Shown: positions 15,396 through 24,509 of the stretch, in pieces
Layout of the letters: every line of letters starts with the position of its first letter
Numbering within the stretch: position 1 is the first letter of the stretch
Origin: Oscillospiraceae bacterium
GTDB lineage: Bacteria > Bacillota_A > Clostridia > Oscillospirales > Oscillospiraceae
DNA: 32,484 nucleotides
NCBI GenBank assembly: GCA_017381835.1
Contig: JAFOBK010000060.1
Location: 1 to 32,484 of the forward strand
Direction: 5' to 3'
Position numbers and translations under genes: made by a program
Notes under the pieces: generated by a model
The model's database searches: none
The model's input: only the letters and a program-made list of their open reading frames with translations
Told to the model about the DNA's origin: nothing

Positions 15396-16082
15396 ATGAA
15401 GCGTTCTGAAATCAATAAGGCACTGAAGGCTCTGGAGGCCATGTGCAATGAATACCGTTTTTCTCTGCCTCCCTTCTGCCACATGACTCCTGCTCAGTGG
15501 CAGGAAGCCGGTCACGAATGGGATGAAGTTCGCGACTGCATGCTGGGTTGGGATATCACCGACTTCGGTATGGGTGACTTCGAGAAGTTCGGTTTCTCTC
15601 TGATCACCATCCGTAACGGCAACCGCGCTATGGCAGACAAGTATCCTAAGGTCTACGCGGAGAAGCTGCTGTACCTGAACGAGGGTCAGATGGCTGCTAA
15701 CCACTTCCATTGGTACAAGACCGAGGATATCATCAACCGCGGCGGCGGCAACTGCCTGATCCGTGTCTACAACTCTCTGCCCAACGAAGAGATCGACTAC
15801 GAATCCGATGTCACTGTCCATATGGACGGCCGTACTTTCACCGTGCCTGCCGGCACCCAGGTCAAGCTGACCCCCGGTGAGAGTATCCACATCCAGCAGT
15901 ATATGTACCATGACTTTGCTGTAGAAGAGGGCACCGGCCCTGTTCTGCTGGGTGAGGTCAGCCAGTGTAACGACGATAACACCGACAACCGCTTCAATCC
16001 CCCCGTGGGTCGTTTCCCCACCATTGAAGAGGACGAGGAACCCTACCGTCTGCTGTGCAACGAGTATCCTGTTGCTAAGTAA
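15396..16082 (+). CDS. D-lyxose/D-mannose isomerase-type cupin
   Basis: A 228-residue cupin of the D-lyxose ketol-isomerase family, matching the long type (about 227 residues) known from enterobacteria. The metal-binding residues fall at the expected places: His103-x-His105 and Glu110 in ANHFHWYKTED, and His172 in YMYHDF. Family members interconvert D-lyxose and D-xylulose, often also D-mannose and D-fructose, using Mn2+ in the cytoplasm. It is in the same run of genes as the CUT2 importer, so the imported sugar is probably an aldose that it isomerises. No xylulokinase or other sugar kinase is in the window, so the next step must be encoded elsewhere. A different aldose specificity is possible. 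Confidence 0.82.
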   Translation: MKRSEINKALKALEAMCNEYRFSLPPFCHMTPAQWQEAGHEWDEVRDCMLGWDITDFGMGDFEKFGFSLITIRNGNRAMADKYPKVYAEKLLYLNEGQMAANHFHWYKTEDIINRGGGNCLIRVYNSLPNEEIDYESDVTVHMDGRTFTVPAGTQVKLTPGESIHIQQYMYHDFAVEEGTGPVLLGEVSQCNDDNTDNRFNPPVGRFPTIEEDEEPYRLLCNEYPVAK

Positions 16083-16092
16083 AAATTGCAGA

Positions 16093-16127
16093 AGGGGCAT
16101 TTCTTGCAAGGGAAATGCCCCTTTTTC
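16093..16127 (+). terminator. Terminator after the isomerase gene
   Basis: AAGGGGCATTTC (16093-16104) and GAAATGCCCCTT (16113-16124) form a perfect 12-bp stem followed by TTTTT. It lies before the DUF4432 gene with no obvious promoter after it, so read-through may again adjust expression. Confidence 0.82.
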
Positions 16128-16147
16128 CAAAGAACGGAGGAAGAAAT

Positions 16148-17185
16148 ATGGATAAAATGAATCTGCTGCGCCATTGCGGCAACATTGAGCAGGTGGCCTA
16201 TGTGCGCCCGGTGACTTATGCCGACGGCAGAGCATCCGGCCTGAAGGCTGTGTTGGTGAAAAACGGTAAATTGGAATTTAGTCTGCTGCAGGATAAGTGC
16301 CTGGATATCGGCCCTCTGTCCTACGGCGGTATCAATATGACGCTGCTGTCCAAGCCCGGCCTGCAGGGCCGCAACCCCTACGATACCCACGGTGAGGAGG
16401 CTGTCCGTTCCATTATGGGCGGCGCTATGTTCACCTGTGGCTTTGAGAACATCCACGGTCCCAGAACCGTGAACGGTGAGGAATTCCCCATGCACGGCAG
16501 AATGCGTACCACCCCCATGGAGAAGGTGGGCATGGATGCCTGCTTTGAGGGCGACGAGTATGTGCTGAAGGTCAGCGGCGAAGGCAGAGAGGCGGCTCTT
16601 TTTGGAGAGAATCTGATCCTGCGCCGGCAGGTGACCACGGTCTACGGCGAGAACACTCTGAAGATTCGGGATGAGATCGAGAACTGCACCTTCAAAGAGG
16701 ATAAGTTGTGCTTCCTCTATCATTTCAACACCGGTTTCCCCTTCCTGGAGGGCGGCTGCCGTGTGCTGATCCCCCATGTGGAGTGTATTCCCCGCAATGA
16801 GGATGCCAAGGCAGGTCTGGGTCATCAGTTTGTGATGGACGATCCTGTGGACAATGCACCGGAGCAGGTATTCCTGTATGTGCCCAAGGCAGATGAAGCG
16901 GGCAACACCTTCGCGGCGGTTGTCAATGACCGGCTGGGTCTTGCTATGTGCATTCGCTGGAATGTGAAGGAGATTCCCTTTATCACCCAGTGGAAGACCA
17001 TTGCTTCCGGCGATTATGCCATGGCATTGGAGCCCTGCAATGCAGGCTTCCAGAGCCGGGAAGAGGCACATGCTCAGGTTCTGCCTCCTATGGGCAAGCA
17101 TGTAAACAACTATAGCCTCAGCATTCTGGATGGTAAGGATGCCATTGCGGCGCTGGACGCAGAATTTGCGGAATTGATGAAATAA
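16148..17185 (+). CDS. DUF4432 family protein, galactose mutarotase-like fold
   Basis: A 345-residue protein of the DUF4432 family, which has the aldose-1-epimerase-like beta-supersandwich. Typical segments include LEFSLLQDKCLDIGPLSYGG near the N-terminus, GGAMFTCGFENIHGP and the acidic/histidine-rich LYHFNTGFPFLEGG. The ATG at 16148 is chosen because GGAGGAAGAAAT precedes it; an upstream in-frame ATG at 16115 lies inside the preceding terminator. Proteins of this fold interconvert sugar anomers or bind unusual sugars, which suits its place after an aldose isomerase. It is the last gene of the sugar locus. The exact reaction is not established for the family. Confidence 0.78.
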   Translation: MDKMNLLRHCGNIEQVAYVRPVTYADGRASGLKAVLVKNGKLEFSLLQDKCLDIGPLSYGGINMTLLSKPGLQGRNPYDTHGEEAVRSIMGGAMFTCGFENIHGPRTVNGEEFPMHGRMRTTPMEKVGMDACFEGDEYVLKVSGEGREAALFGENLILRRQVTTVYGENTLKIRDEIENCTFKEDKLCFLYHFNTGFPFLEGGCRVLIPHVECIPRNEDAKAGLGHQFVMDDPVDNAPEQVFLYVPKADEAGNTFAAVVNDRLGLAMCIRWNVKEIPFITQWKTIASGDYAMALEPCNAGFQSREEAHAQVLPPMGKHVNNYSLSILDGKDAIAALDAEFAELMK

Positions 17186-17188
17186 GAA

Positions 17189-17220
17189 AAGCCGCCTTTC
17201 CGAAGAAAGGCGGCTTTTTT
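17189..17220. terminator. Bidirectional terminator between DUF4432 gene and small ORF
   Basis: AAGCCGCCTTTC (17189-17200) and GAAAGGCGGCTT (17205-17216) with loop CGAA. There are T tracts on both sides (TTTTTT on +, TTTTCTT on -), so it can end the sugar operon and the minus-strand small ORF whose stop touches it. Confidence 0.85.
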
Positions 17221-17320
17221 AGTGCTCCTTGCGGCCTTCCAAATGCCCGCAGCGGATCACCGGCGGCTTCGGGTCTGCAATTTCCCAATTGGGTTTTGGC
17301 TCTTTCTGCTTTTCGTTCAT
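17219..17320 (-). CDS. Small ORF, 33 residues, unknown function
   Basis: A minus-strand reading frame encodes a 33-residue hydrophilic peptide beginning MNEKQKEPKPNWEIADP and ending with a CGHLEGRKEH tail. It has one cysteine, no membrane segment and no signal peptide. A strong Shine-Dalgarno AAAGGAGG stands 7 bases before the ATG, and the stop runs straight into a terminator. These punctuation marks on both ends make it much more likely to be a real gene than a chance frame. A minus-strand promoter (TTGTCA-16-TACTAC, 17367-17340) lies just upstream. I do not recognise the family; the Cys/His tail could bind metal but two residues are thin evidence. Confidence 0.6.
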   Translation of the reverse strand: MNEKQKEPKPNWEIADPKPPVIRCGHLEGRKEH

Positions 17321-17339
17321 GTTACTGCCTCCTTTGCCG

Positions 17340-17367
17340 GTAGTATGCCCCTTGCGCTGGTTGACAA
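17340..17367 (-). promoter_or_regulatory. Candidate promoter of the small ORF
   Basis: On the minus strand TTGTCA (17367-17362) and TACTAC (17345-17340) with a 16-base spacer. Its -35 hexamer overlaps that of the plus-strand promoter at 17361, so the two polymerases would exclude each other. Confidence 0.4.
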
Positions 17368-17388
17368 ACGGCACAAATACAGTAAAAT
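17361..17388 (+). promoter_or_regulatory. Promoter of the aldo/keto reductase gene
   Basis: A perfect TTGACA (17361-17366), a 16-base spacer and TAAAAT (17383-17388), 24 bases before the start codon. Confidence 0.65.
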
Positions 17389-17412
17389 AAAGGAAAAGAA
17401 AGGGGGAATTGG

Positions 17413-18516
17413 ATGCAATATCGCGATTTTAAGGGAAATCAAATCTCAAAACTGGGTTTTGGCGTAATGCGCTTGCCCACCGATCCGGATAATCCCGGCA
17501 CTTTTGACCGGGTGGCCGGACAGAAAATCATTGACCGGGCGATGGAATTGGGTATCAACTATTTTGACACCGCCCATATTTATCAGAAAACAGATTCCGA
17601 GAAGTTCCTGGGTGAGGCTCTGAAAAAATACCCGCGCGACAGCTATTATCTGGCCACCAAATTTTACGGCAGTCCCAAGCGGGATATTCGTAAGACATTT
17701 TTTGAGCAGTTGGAGCGGTTGCAGACCGATTATGTGGACTTTTACCTGCTGCACTGCCTGGAAGAAGACACCTTTGCCCTCTATACAGATCCCGAACGGG
17801 ACTACCTGGGATTTTTGCGGCAGATGCGGGCAGAAGGCAGAATTCGCTATTTGGGATTCTCGACCCATGCGTCACCGGAAATGCTGGAAAAATTCCTTGC
17901 CTATGATGATGGCTTCGACATGGCGCTGATGCAGCTGAACTTTGTAGACTGGGATCTGTTGGATGCCAAGGGGCAGTATGAAATTCTTACCAAACACAAT
18001 ATCCCCGTTTGGGTCATGGAGCCTCTGAAGGGCGGCCGACTGGCGACCCTGAACGAAAGTGCTTGCAAAATCCTCAATTCCGCAGCACCTGAAAGGAGTA
18101 CACCCTCCTGGGGATTCCGGTGGCTGATGGGCCTTCCCAATGTGCATACAGTGCTCTCCGGCATGGGCAGCGTGGAGATGGCAGAAGAAAACGGAGCGTT
18201 GTTCCATGAATGCAAGCCCCTGGATGCGGCAGAGTTGCAGATTTTGGAGCAGGCGAGAGCAGCCTTTATCCATGAACTGGGTGTGCCCTGCTCCGGCTGC
18301 CGGTACTGCTGCGATGAGTGTCCGGAAGGCTTGGACATTCCTTTGCTGATCCGCTATTTTAATGAAAAATCCCTGGGTGGAGAAGCCTGGAAGATTCCCG
18401 GCCTGGATAAAGCGAAAAGTGCGGATGCCTGCCTGCAATGCGGCGCATGCATGGCCCATTGTCCTCAGAAGATCAAGATCCCGGAGATCATGGCGAAACT
18501 GCAAAAGAAAGAATAA
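17413..18516 (+). CDS. Aldo/keto reductase with C-terminal 2x[4Fe-4S] ferredoxin domain
   Basis: A 367-residue protein. Residues 1-280 form the AKR TIM barrel with the catalytic tetrad Asp52, Tyr57, Lys83 and His114 (INYFDTAHIY, LATKF, YLLHC). Residues 293-350 carry two ferredoxin-like cysteine clusters: Cys293-x2-Cys296-x2-Cys299 with Cys303-Pro, and Cys340-x2-Cys343-x2-Cys346-x3-Cys350-Pro. This AKR-ferredoxin fusion is widespread in strict anaerobes and is thought to couple carbonyl reduction to a low-potential electron chain; physiological substrates are mostly unknown. The gene stands alone with its own promoter, a GGGGGAATT ribosome site and a strong convergent terminator behind it. Confidence 0.9.
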   Translation: MQYRDFKGNQISKLGFGVMRLPTDPDNPGTFDRVAGQKIIDRAMELGINYFDTAHIYQKTDSEKFLGEALKKYPRDSYYLATKFYGSPKRDIRKTFFEQLERLQTDYVDFYLLHCLEEDTFALYTDPERDYLGFLRQMRAEGRIRYLGFSTHASPEMLEKFLAYDDGFDMALMQLNFVDWDLLDAKGQYEILTKHNIPVWVMEPLKGGRLATLNESACKILNSAAPERSTPSWGFRWLMGLPNVHTVLSGMGSVEMAEENGALFHECKPLDAAELQILEQARAAFIHELGVPCSGCRYCCDECPEGLDIPLLIRYFNEKSLGGEAWKIPGLDKAKSADACLQCGACMAHCPQKIKIPEIMAKLQKKE

Positions 18517-18520
18517 AGAA

Positions 18521-18556
18521 AATGGGCGTGTTGCAAAATCATGCAACACGCCCATT
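18521..18556. terminator. Shared bidirectional terminator between convergent genes
   Basis: AATGGGCGTGTTGCA (18521-18535) pairs perfectly with 18542-18556 around a 6-base loop. TGTTTTAG follows on + and TTTTCTTTATTC on -, so it ends both the aldo/keto reductase and dapF transcripts. Confidence 0.85.
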
Positions 18557-18559
18557 GTT

Positions 18560-19342
18560 TTAGATATCATATTCTCCGATGACTTCAGCAGGGCCTTCCA
18601 GAATTAACCGGGAAATGCGGCCTCTCTTTCCTTCAACGGTGACATATAGGGTGCCGCCCTTGTTTTCCAGGGTCAGCTTGCCGCCGGGGAGCTTACCTTC
18701 GGTCCAAAGTACTGCTGCTGTGGAGCCGCAGCCGGTGCCGCAGGCTAGGGTATAATCTTCCACACCCCGCTCGTAGGTCATAATCCGCACGGAAGTGTCG
18801 GAAGTCCAGGCATAGAAATTTACATTGGCACCCTTGGGATATTCCGGAGCAAAGCGCAGCTCTTTTGCCTTGGGTCGCAGCATCGGGGCCATCTCCCAGT
18901 ATAGGTGGGGCAGCTCTGTGACACTGTGGGGAATACCGGGATTGCCCAGCTCCACATATACCGCATCGTCCCGGCGGTAGAAATCCAGCACCTGGGGGTT
19001 GTTCAGATGGATCCGGTAGAGATTTTCATCTATGCGCCAGCCGGGAACCAGGCCGGCATCGGTCTGCACGGTCATTGCTTCTCCGGCAATGCCGTGATCA
19101 AAGGCGAATTTACAGATACAGCGGGCACCGTTGCCGCACATTTCACCGCGGCTGCCATCAGAGTTATAAAAATGCAGGCGAAAATCCGCGATTTCGGATT
19201 TACCAATTGCCATAAAGCCGTCAGCATGGGTTTTCGCGCACAGTTCTACCGCCATTTTGGCAAAATCCAGTTCTGTTTCCAGGCCCCGGGCATCGATGAC
19301 CATAAAGTCATTGCCGGCGCCGCTCATATGCAAGCATTCCAT
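18560..19342 (-). CDS. dapF: Diaminopimelate epimerase
   Basis: A 260-residue cofactor-free epimerase that converts LL-diaminopimelate to the meso form, the precursor of lysine and of the peptidoglycan cross-link. Both catalytic cysteines are present: Cys69 in GEMCGNGARC and Cys201 in ACGTGCGS. The N-terminal HMSGAGNDF substrate motif is also typical. Length is slightly short for the family (about 270-280) but all motifs are intact. A GGAGGACACCCC ribosome site supports the start. The gene follows the DUF2207 gene on the same strand but is separated from it by a terminator, so it probably has its own promoter in 19343-19403, where I see no strong consensus. Confidence 0.95.
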   Translation of the reverse strand: MECLHMSGAGNDFMVIDARGLETELDFAKMAVELCAKTHADGFMAIGKSEIADFRLHFYNSDGSRGEMCGNGARCICKFAFDHGIAGEAMTVQTDAGLVPGWRIDENLYRIHLNNPQVLDFYRRDDAVYVELGNPGIPHSVTELPHLYWEMAPMLRPKAKELRFAPEYPKGANVNFYAWTSDTSVRIMTYERGVEDYTLACGTGCGSTAAVLWTEGKLPGGKLTLENKGGTLYVTVEGKRGRISRLILEGPAEVIGEYDI

Positions 19343-19403
19343 GGGGTGTCCTCCGATGTGATTTTGATTAGTTTACCATAGAACCGGAGAAAAAGAAATA
19401 CAT

Positions 19404-19435
19404 AAAAAAATCCTGACCCGATGGGCCAGGATTTT
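19404..19435 (-). terminator. Terminator of the DUF2207 gene
   Basis: AAAATCCTG / CAGGATTTT arms (19407-19415 and 19427-19435), extended by CCC/GGG, with a run of seven T on the minus strand. The stem overlaps the stop codon of the gene it ends. Confidence 0.8.
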
Positions 19436-21173
19436 ATCTCATATAATTCCGCATAACGGACTGGAAACCGGACAAGGGATTCTTTCGCCTGCGGATGGAC
19501 ATGCCGTCCAGCACATGCCGGATCATCTGATGCCATTGCAAGGCGGTTAGACCGTTACTGTTGGGAACCAGCAGATAGGGACAGGCCGGCAGACGGCCCT
19601 TACCAAAATGACGGGCGAGGGTGCGTCCGCAGCCAAGAGCAATGGCGTAGGGCGCCAGGTCAAAGAAAACCTCAGGATTGTCATGGCTCAACTTCTGGAT
19701 TTCAGAATGGGTAAGCTTATATAAGTGATGGCGCAGGCTCAGTACCTGGCCGATGGCATTGCGACCCTCTTCTGTGCGGCGGCCACCAAAGAATGCCAGG
19801 AATCCGCCGATTGCCTGGGTGGAAACGGCAAGAAGCGCCAGGGGGAACTGCTCGATGACAATACCCAGCACCAACCACAGAACACATAGGGCAGCAGCGG
19901 TCCAAAGGCGGGAGGACCGGTGCAGGAAGAGTCCTTCAGGCCAGAACTGGATCTGCCAGCTGCAGGCCAGGCCCACGGCTGAAAGGATCATCATAAACAT
20001 CCAGCCATAATCCAGCATATTGCCAAGGATGATGCCGAAACAGGTGCCGCAGAGCAATCCGGTTGCTGCGATCAGTCCACGGAAAATCTTTACATGGGTG
20101 GTATCCCGTCTGTGACGGAACAGCTGCTGGGCAGAACGCTGCACACGAACGGTTTGAATCAGACGCTGATAGCCGGAAGAGGAGGTGTCGATCATCTGGC
20201 GATGGGAGAATAGGCTCCGGAAGCATTTTTGCTCAAAGGCGGTACGCTCATTTCCCATATCCATCTGCTTATGGATGTATACCCGACCCCGATGGTCCAT
20301 GCGGATGCCCACATAACCAAGCTGCGCCCAGGAGAATACCATCAAGTTCAGATCCGCACCGGACATGGCCAGGACAGTACCCATCTGACCGGCACCAAAA
20401 CCTTCCGGTGCCACAGCAGGGAAGCTGCGGAGGGGCAGGTAATTGCGCAGAAACAGAAGCCAGAAGAGAATTGCCAAACCGGCGCAGATGCTCACCAGAT
20501 TGGTGACATCTTCCAAAGAGGGGAGATCGGCACGGGACTGGGGGAACAGCTCTTCGTTGGTGTCCAGGTACATGGTAAGGGTTTCGTGATCTTTTAATGT
20601 GCCCCAACTGCGGCCGGCGATGTTGGCGCCGGAAATGGAGTAAGTCAGGTCCTTCTCGATATTGGCCTGATGATAACCGCTGGAAAAACTGGGATGCTGG
20701 GTGATATTGCCGGGGAGGTTAATGGAAAACTGCAGCTGATCAATAGGGTAGGCAAAACCTGCCAGCAAAGGCAGTTCCAGCTGTAGACGCTTTTGCAGGG
20801 TTTCTCCGGAGCCGGTGGTTTGGGTTTTTACCACCGAATGGATGGTGTAGCCTACCGTAAAGGAATAGTCACCGGTAATGTTCATCACGCTTTTGCCCAG
20901 GTCTACCAAACGGGCCTGGCTTACCTTCTCGGTAAAGACCGGTCTGCCGTTTAAGGTCACATTGGTGGCGTTGACCGGGACAGGATAAATCAGTTTTTCC
21001 CGGGGATTTTCCAGGTGAAGTGTCACAGCGGAGGTGACTTCGCAGCTGCCGTTGGAGGAAACGGAGGCAATGATATTTACAGAGGTTGCCCGGGTGTTAT
21101 CTGCTGCGGATACACCGACGCACAGACTCAACACCAACATCAGGCACAGAAGAAGTGAAATCAGACGATTCAT
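19434..21173 (-). CDS. DUF2207-type membrane protein
   Basis: A 579-residue protein from the ATG at 21173, chosen because GAAAGGAGACGGCAGC precedes it; the frame is open 16 codons further upstream without a good ribosome site. Residues 1-24 are a signal peptide (MNRLISLLLCLMLVLSLCVG then VSAAD). Residues about 25-215 are an extracytoplasmic beta-rich domain. A transmembrane helix (about 225-245, LVSICAGLAILFWLLFL) is followed by a cytoplasmic part, then paired hydrophobic segments near 350-440 and a basic C-terminal region (SIRRRKNPLSGF). This order matches DUF2207 predicted membrane proteins, whose function is unknown. It lies between dapF and rpoD with its own terminator, so context gives little clue. 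Confidence 0.75.
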   Translation of the reverse strand: MNRLISLLLCLMLVLSLCVGVSAADNTRATSVNIIASVSSNGSCEVTSAVTLHLENPREKLIYPVPVNATNVTLNGRPVFTEKVSQARLVDLGKSVMNITGDYSFTVGYTIHSVVKTQTTGSGETLQKRLQLELPLLAGFAYPIDQLQFSINLPGNITQHPSFSSGYHQANIEKDLTYSISGANIAGRSWGTLKDHETLTMYLDTNEELFPQSRADLPSLEDVTNLVSICAGLAILFWLLFLRNYLPLRSFPAVAPEGFGAGQMGTVLAMSGADLNLMVFSWAQLGYVGIRMDHRGRVYIHKQMDMGNERTAFEQKCFRSLFSHRQMIDTSSSGYQRLIQTVRVQRSAQQLFRHRRDTTHVKIFRGLIAATGLLCGTCFGIILGNMLDYGWMFMMILSAVGLACSWQIQFWPEGLFLHRSSRLWTAAALCVLWLVLGIVIEQFPLALLAVSTQAIGGFLAFFGGRRTEEGRNAIGQVLSLRHHLYKLTHSEIQKLSHDNPEVFFDLAPYAIALGCGRTLARHFGKGRLPACPYLLVPNSNGLTALQWHQMIRHVLDGMSIRRRKNPLSGFQSVMRNYMR

Positions 21174-21277
21174 GCTGCCGTCTCCTTTCATAAAATTTGG
21201 GATACTTCCCATTTTCATCATAATAGTCTAACATATTTGTGCAAAAAAAGCAAGCTGCAGGATACCGGAGAAATAAG

Positions 21278-21305
21278 CACCGCACCCGCGGCTGCGGGTG
21301 CGGTG
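21278..21305 (-). terminator. Terminator of rpoD
   Basis: A perfect 12-bp GC-rich stem (21278-21289 with 21294-21305, loop GGCT) begins 5 bases after the rpoD stop. The following CTTATTTC is a weak T tract. Confidence 0.7.
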
Positions 21306-21310
21306 AAATC

Positions 21311-22444
21311 TTAGCAGTAGAAATCCTTGATTTTCTTGGCGCGGCTGGGGTGGCGCAGCTTGCGGATTGCCTTGTTTTCAATCTGACGGATACGCTCACG
21401 GGTAACGCCAAAGTTCTGACCCACTTCTTCCAGGGTGTGGGTACGGCCGTCATACATACCAAAACGCATGCGCAGCACATCTGCCTCACGCTCGGTCAGG
21501 GTGTCCAGGATCTCCTTCAGTGCTTCTGCCAGCAGTGCGTTGGAGGTAGCATCTGCGGGGCCGGGGGTGCGCTCGTCTTCCACGAAGGAGCCGATGGAGG
21601 TGTCTTCTTCATCACCCACGGGGGTATCCAAAGACAGGGTGTCGGCAGCGGTGCGGTTTGCTTCGATGATCTTCTCAACGGGCAGACCCAGCTCTGCTGC
21701 GATCTCTTCAACAGTGGGCTCACGACCCAGCTCCTGCACCAGCTTACGGTTGCAGCGGGTGGCCTTGTTGATAACCTCTACCATATGCACGGGAACGCGG
21801 ATGGTTCTTGCCTGGTCAGCAATGGCGCGGGTGATGGCCTGACGGATCCACCAGGTGGCATATGTAGAGAACTTGTTTCCCTTTGTCCAGTCGAACTTAT
21901 CGACAGCGCGGATCAGACCGGTGTTGCCTTCCTGAATCAGATCCAGGATGTGCAGACCGCGGCCGGAATACTTCTTGGCAATGGAGACAACCAGACGAAG
22001 GTTAGCCTCAGTCAGCTTGTTCTTTGCGGCCTGGTCACCTTCAGAAACACGCTTTGCCAGATCGACTTCTTCCTCAGCGCTCAGCAGCTTGATCTGACCG
22101 ATTTCCTTCAGGTACATTCTGACGGGGTCATCCAAGTTATACTCAGCAGCCAGGTCAACGGGGTCAACCAGGTCTTCCTCTTCTACATCTGCCAGGTCGA
22201 TATCGCCGTCGATGGTAGCATCGTCCAGATCCAGATCCAGCTCGGAACTGACGATCTGAATGTTCATTGCTTCAAACTGGTCATAAATTTCTTCGATCCG
22301 CTCGGGGGACAGATCCATAGCTTCCAGGTGGGTAGCCAGGTCTGCGGCACGGATCATACCTTCCTTGCGGCCCTGGGCAATCAGCTTCTGCAGGGCTGCC
22401 TGCAGCTCTTCGGGGCTCTTTGCGGGCTTTTTCGTGGTACTCAT
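21311..22444 (-). CDS. rpoD: Primary RNA polymerase sigma factor (sigma-70/SigA)
   Basis: A 377-residue group 1 sigma factor. Region 1.1 lies at about 12-60, followed by an acidic stretch rich in Asp/Glu (68-95). Region 1.2 begins at [14 protein letters not shown] (105-118). Regions 2.1-2.4 include [16 protein letters not shown] and FDLI-type core-binding residues, then [21 protein letters not shown] (191-211) for -10 recognition and melting. Region 4.2 near the end ([31 protein letters not shown]) recognises the -35 box. It directs housekeeping transcription, in line with the sigma-A promoters seen throughout the window. Its own promoter (TTGTCA-17-TATAGT) is strong. It is not preceded by dnaG, the common Firmicutes partner. 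Confidence 0.97.
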   Translation of the reverse strand: MSTTKKPAKSPEELQAALQKLIAQGRKEGMIRAADLATHLEAMDLSPERIEEIYDQFEAMNIQIVSSELDLDLDDATIDGDIDLADVEEEDLVDPVDLAAEYNLDDPVRMYLKEIGQIKLLSAEEEVDLAKRVSEGDQAAKNKLTEANLRLVVSIAKKYSGRGLHILDLIQEGNTGLIRAVDKFDWTKGNKFSTYATWWIRQAITRAIADQARTIRVPVHMVEVINKATRCNRKLVQELGREPTVEEIAAELGLPVEKIIEANRTAADTLSLDTPVGDEEDTSIGSFVEDERTPGPADATSNALLAEALKEILDTLTEREADVLRMRFGMYDGRTHTLEEVGQNFGVTRERIRQIENKAIRKLRHPSRAKKIKDFYC

Positions 22445-22483
22445 ATTTCCATCCCTCTTTATCTCATTTATTCGTGCTGTTAG

Positions 22484-22512
22484 ACTATATCCCGATTTTT
22501 TGTTTTTGACAA
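22484..22512 (-). promoter_or_regulatory. Promoter of rpoD
   Basis: On the minus strand TTGTCA (22512-22507), a 17-base spacer and TATAGT (22489-22484), about 40 bases before the rpoD start. The 256-base rpoD-lepA gap contains this and the divergent lepA promoter. Confidence 0.75.
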
Positions 22513-22606
22513 GGGTTTTGTAAATAATTTTTCAAAAAAACAAAGATTTTTGCGTTTTTTACCGCTGCGATAGACAGTATTCCCCGTAATCTCACAAAAC
22601 ATACGG

Positions 22607-22635
22607 TTTACTTTTTTGGCAAGTTTTTGTATAAT
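22607..22635 (+). promoter_or_regulatory. Promoter of lepA
   Basis: TTTACT (22607-22612) and a perfect TATAAT (22630-22635) with a 17-base spacer, 66 bases before the start. Confidence 0.7.
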
Positions 22636-22700
22636 ATGAGAATCAAATATAAACTGGCAGAGTATGCCGTTTTCCATAACACTATTTTGAGGTGTATCCT

Positions 22701-24509
22701 ATGACAGACCTTTCCAAAATCAGAAATTTTTCCATCATTGCCCATATTGACCATGGTAAATCCACCCTGGCAGACCGACTGCTGGAAGAGTGCGATGCCA
22801 TTGACCGCCGCATCCGTGCCGAGCAGATGCTGGACTCCATGGAACTGGAGAAGGAGCGCGGCATTACCATCAAGGCTACCGCCGCAACCCTGACCTATAC
22901 CGCCGATGACGGGGAAGTCTATGCCCTGAACCTGATCGACACTCCCGGCCATGTGGACTTTAACTATGAGGTATCCCGCAGCCTGGCAGCCTGCGAAGGC
23001 GCCATCCTGGTGGTAGACGCTTCCCAGGGTGTGGAAGCTCAGACCCTGGCAAATACCTATCTAGCTATCGATGCAGGCCTGGAGGTGCTGCCGGTTATCA
23101 ATAAGATCGACCTGCCCTCTGCCCGTCCCGCGGAAGTGAAGGCGGAGGTGGAGGATATCATCGGCATTCCCGCTGAGGATTCTCCCGAAATTTCCGCCAA
23201 GAACGGCATCAATATCCACTCCGTGCTGGAGATGATCGTTAAGGATGTGCCCGCACCCACCGGTGACCGGGAGGCTCCTCTGCAGGCACTGATTTTTGAC
23301 AGCGTGTATGACTCCTATCGCGGTGTTATCGTCTATGTCCGTGTGAAGGAAGGCACTGTCCGTCCCGGTATGGATATTAAGATGATGGCCACCGGCGCAT
23401 CTTATAAGGTAGTGGAAGTGGGTACCATGAGCCCCAACGGCCTGGTTCCCAGAGATGCTTTGGGCGCAGGCGAAGTCGGTTATATTACCGCTTCCATCAA
23501 GACCATTGCGGACACCCAGGTGGGTGATACCGTTACCGCTGTGGAAAATCCCGCTCCGGAACCCCTGCCCGGCTACCGTCCTGTGCAGCCCATGGTCTTC
23601 TCCGGTGTGTACCCCGCTGACGGTGCCAAGTACCAGGATCTGAGAGAAGCCCTGGAAAAGCTGAAGCTCAACGATGCTTCCTTTGCTTATGAGCTGGAAA
23701 GCTCCATTGCGCTGGGCTTTGGTTTCCGCTGCGGATTCCTGGGCCTTCTGCATATGGAGATCATTCAGGAGCGACTGGAGCGAGAGTACAACCTGGATCT
23801 AATCACCACTGCCCCCAACGTTGTGTACCGCATTACCAAGAACACCGGTGAAGTGCTGATGGTTTACACCCCCCTGGATTACCCCGATCCCATGGAGATC
23901 CAGCTGGCAGAAGAACCCTTTGCCAAAGTCAATCTGATTGCGCCCCAGGAATATGTGGGTAATATTATGGAACTGGCCCAGCAGCGCCGTGGCGAGTTCA
24001 AGGATATGGTCTATTTGGATGCCAACCGTGTGGAGCTGCATTATGACATGCCCCTGAACGAGATCATCTATGACTTCTTCGATGCGCTGAAATCCCGTAC
24101 CCGCGGCTACGGTTCTTTGGACTATGAACTGATCGGCTACCGTCCCAGCAAGCTGGTGAAGCTGGATATTCTGCTCAACGGCGATATCGTGGACGCCCTC
24201 AGCTTCATCCTCTTTGCGGAAAATGCCTATCCCCGGGCCCGTAAGATCTGCGAAAAGCTGAAGGAGAACATTCCCCGCGCCCAGTTTGAAATTCCTGTCC
24301 AGGCAGCCATCGGCGGCAAGATCATCGCCCGTGAGACCATCAAGGCTCTGCGTAAGGACGTGCTGGCCAAGTGCTACGGCGGCGATATTACCCGTAAAAA
24401 GAAGCTGCTGGAGAAGCAGAAGGAAGGTAAGAAGCGTATGCGTACCTTTGGTACTGTTTCCGTTCCTTCCGAGGCCTTCATGGCAGTTCTGAAGCTGGAC
24501 GAAGATTAA
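22701..24509 (+). CDS. lepA: Elongation factor 4 (ribosomal back-translocase GTPase)
   Basis: A 602-residue translational GTPase. G1 is AHIDHGKST (14-22), G3 is DTPGH (80-84) and G4 is NKID; switch I is RGITIK. The C-terminal LepA-specific domain includes the conserved GYGSLDYE segment and the [22 protein letters not shown] tail that reaches the peptidyl transferase centre. It acts on stalled or mistranslocated ribosomes, mainly under stress. The ATG at 22701 is preferred: a GTG three codons earlier lies inside the GAGGTG ribosome site. The order lepA then hemW is a classic Firmicutes arrangement, here without the heat-shock genes hrcA-grpE-dnaK that often follow. Confidence 0.97.
   Translation: MTDLSKIRNFSIIAHIDHGKSTLADRLLEECDAIDRRIRAEQMLDSMELEKERGITIKATAATLTYTADDGEVYALNLIDTPGHVDFNYEVSRSLAACEGAILVVDASQGVEAQTLANTYLAIDAGLEVLPVINKIDLPSARPAEVKAEVEDIIGIPAEDSPEISAKNGINIHSVLEMIVKDVPAPTGDREAPLQALIFDSVYDSYRGVIVYVRVKEGTVRPGMDIKMMATGASYKVVEVGTMSPNGLVPRDALGAGEVGYITASIKTIADTQVGDTVTAVENPAPEPLPGYRPVQPMVFSGVYPADGAKYQDLREALEKLKLNDASFAYELESSIALGFGFRCGFLGLLHMEIIQERLEREYNLDLITTAPNVVYRITKNTGEVLMVYTPLDYPDPMEIQLAEEPFAKVNLIAPQEYVGNIMELAQQRRGEFKDMVYLDANRVELHYDMPLNEIIYDFFDALKSRTRGYGSLDYELIGYRPSKLVKLDILLNGDIVDALSFILFAENAYPRARKICEKLKENIPRAQFEIPVQAAIGGKIIARETIKALRKDVLAKCYGGDITRKKKLLEKQKEGKKRMRTFGTVSVPSEAFMAVLKLDED

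Noticed and set aside
21239..22483. 414-codon open frame on + under rpoD
   Set aside because: Antisense shadow; it runs through the rpoD terminator and promoter regions.
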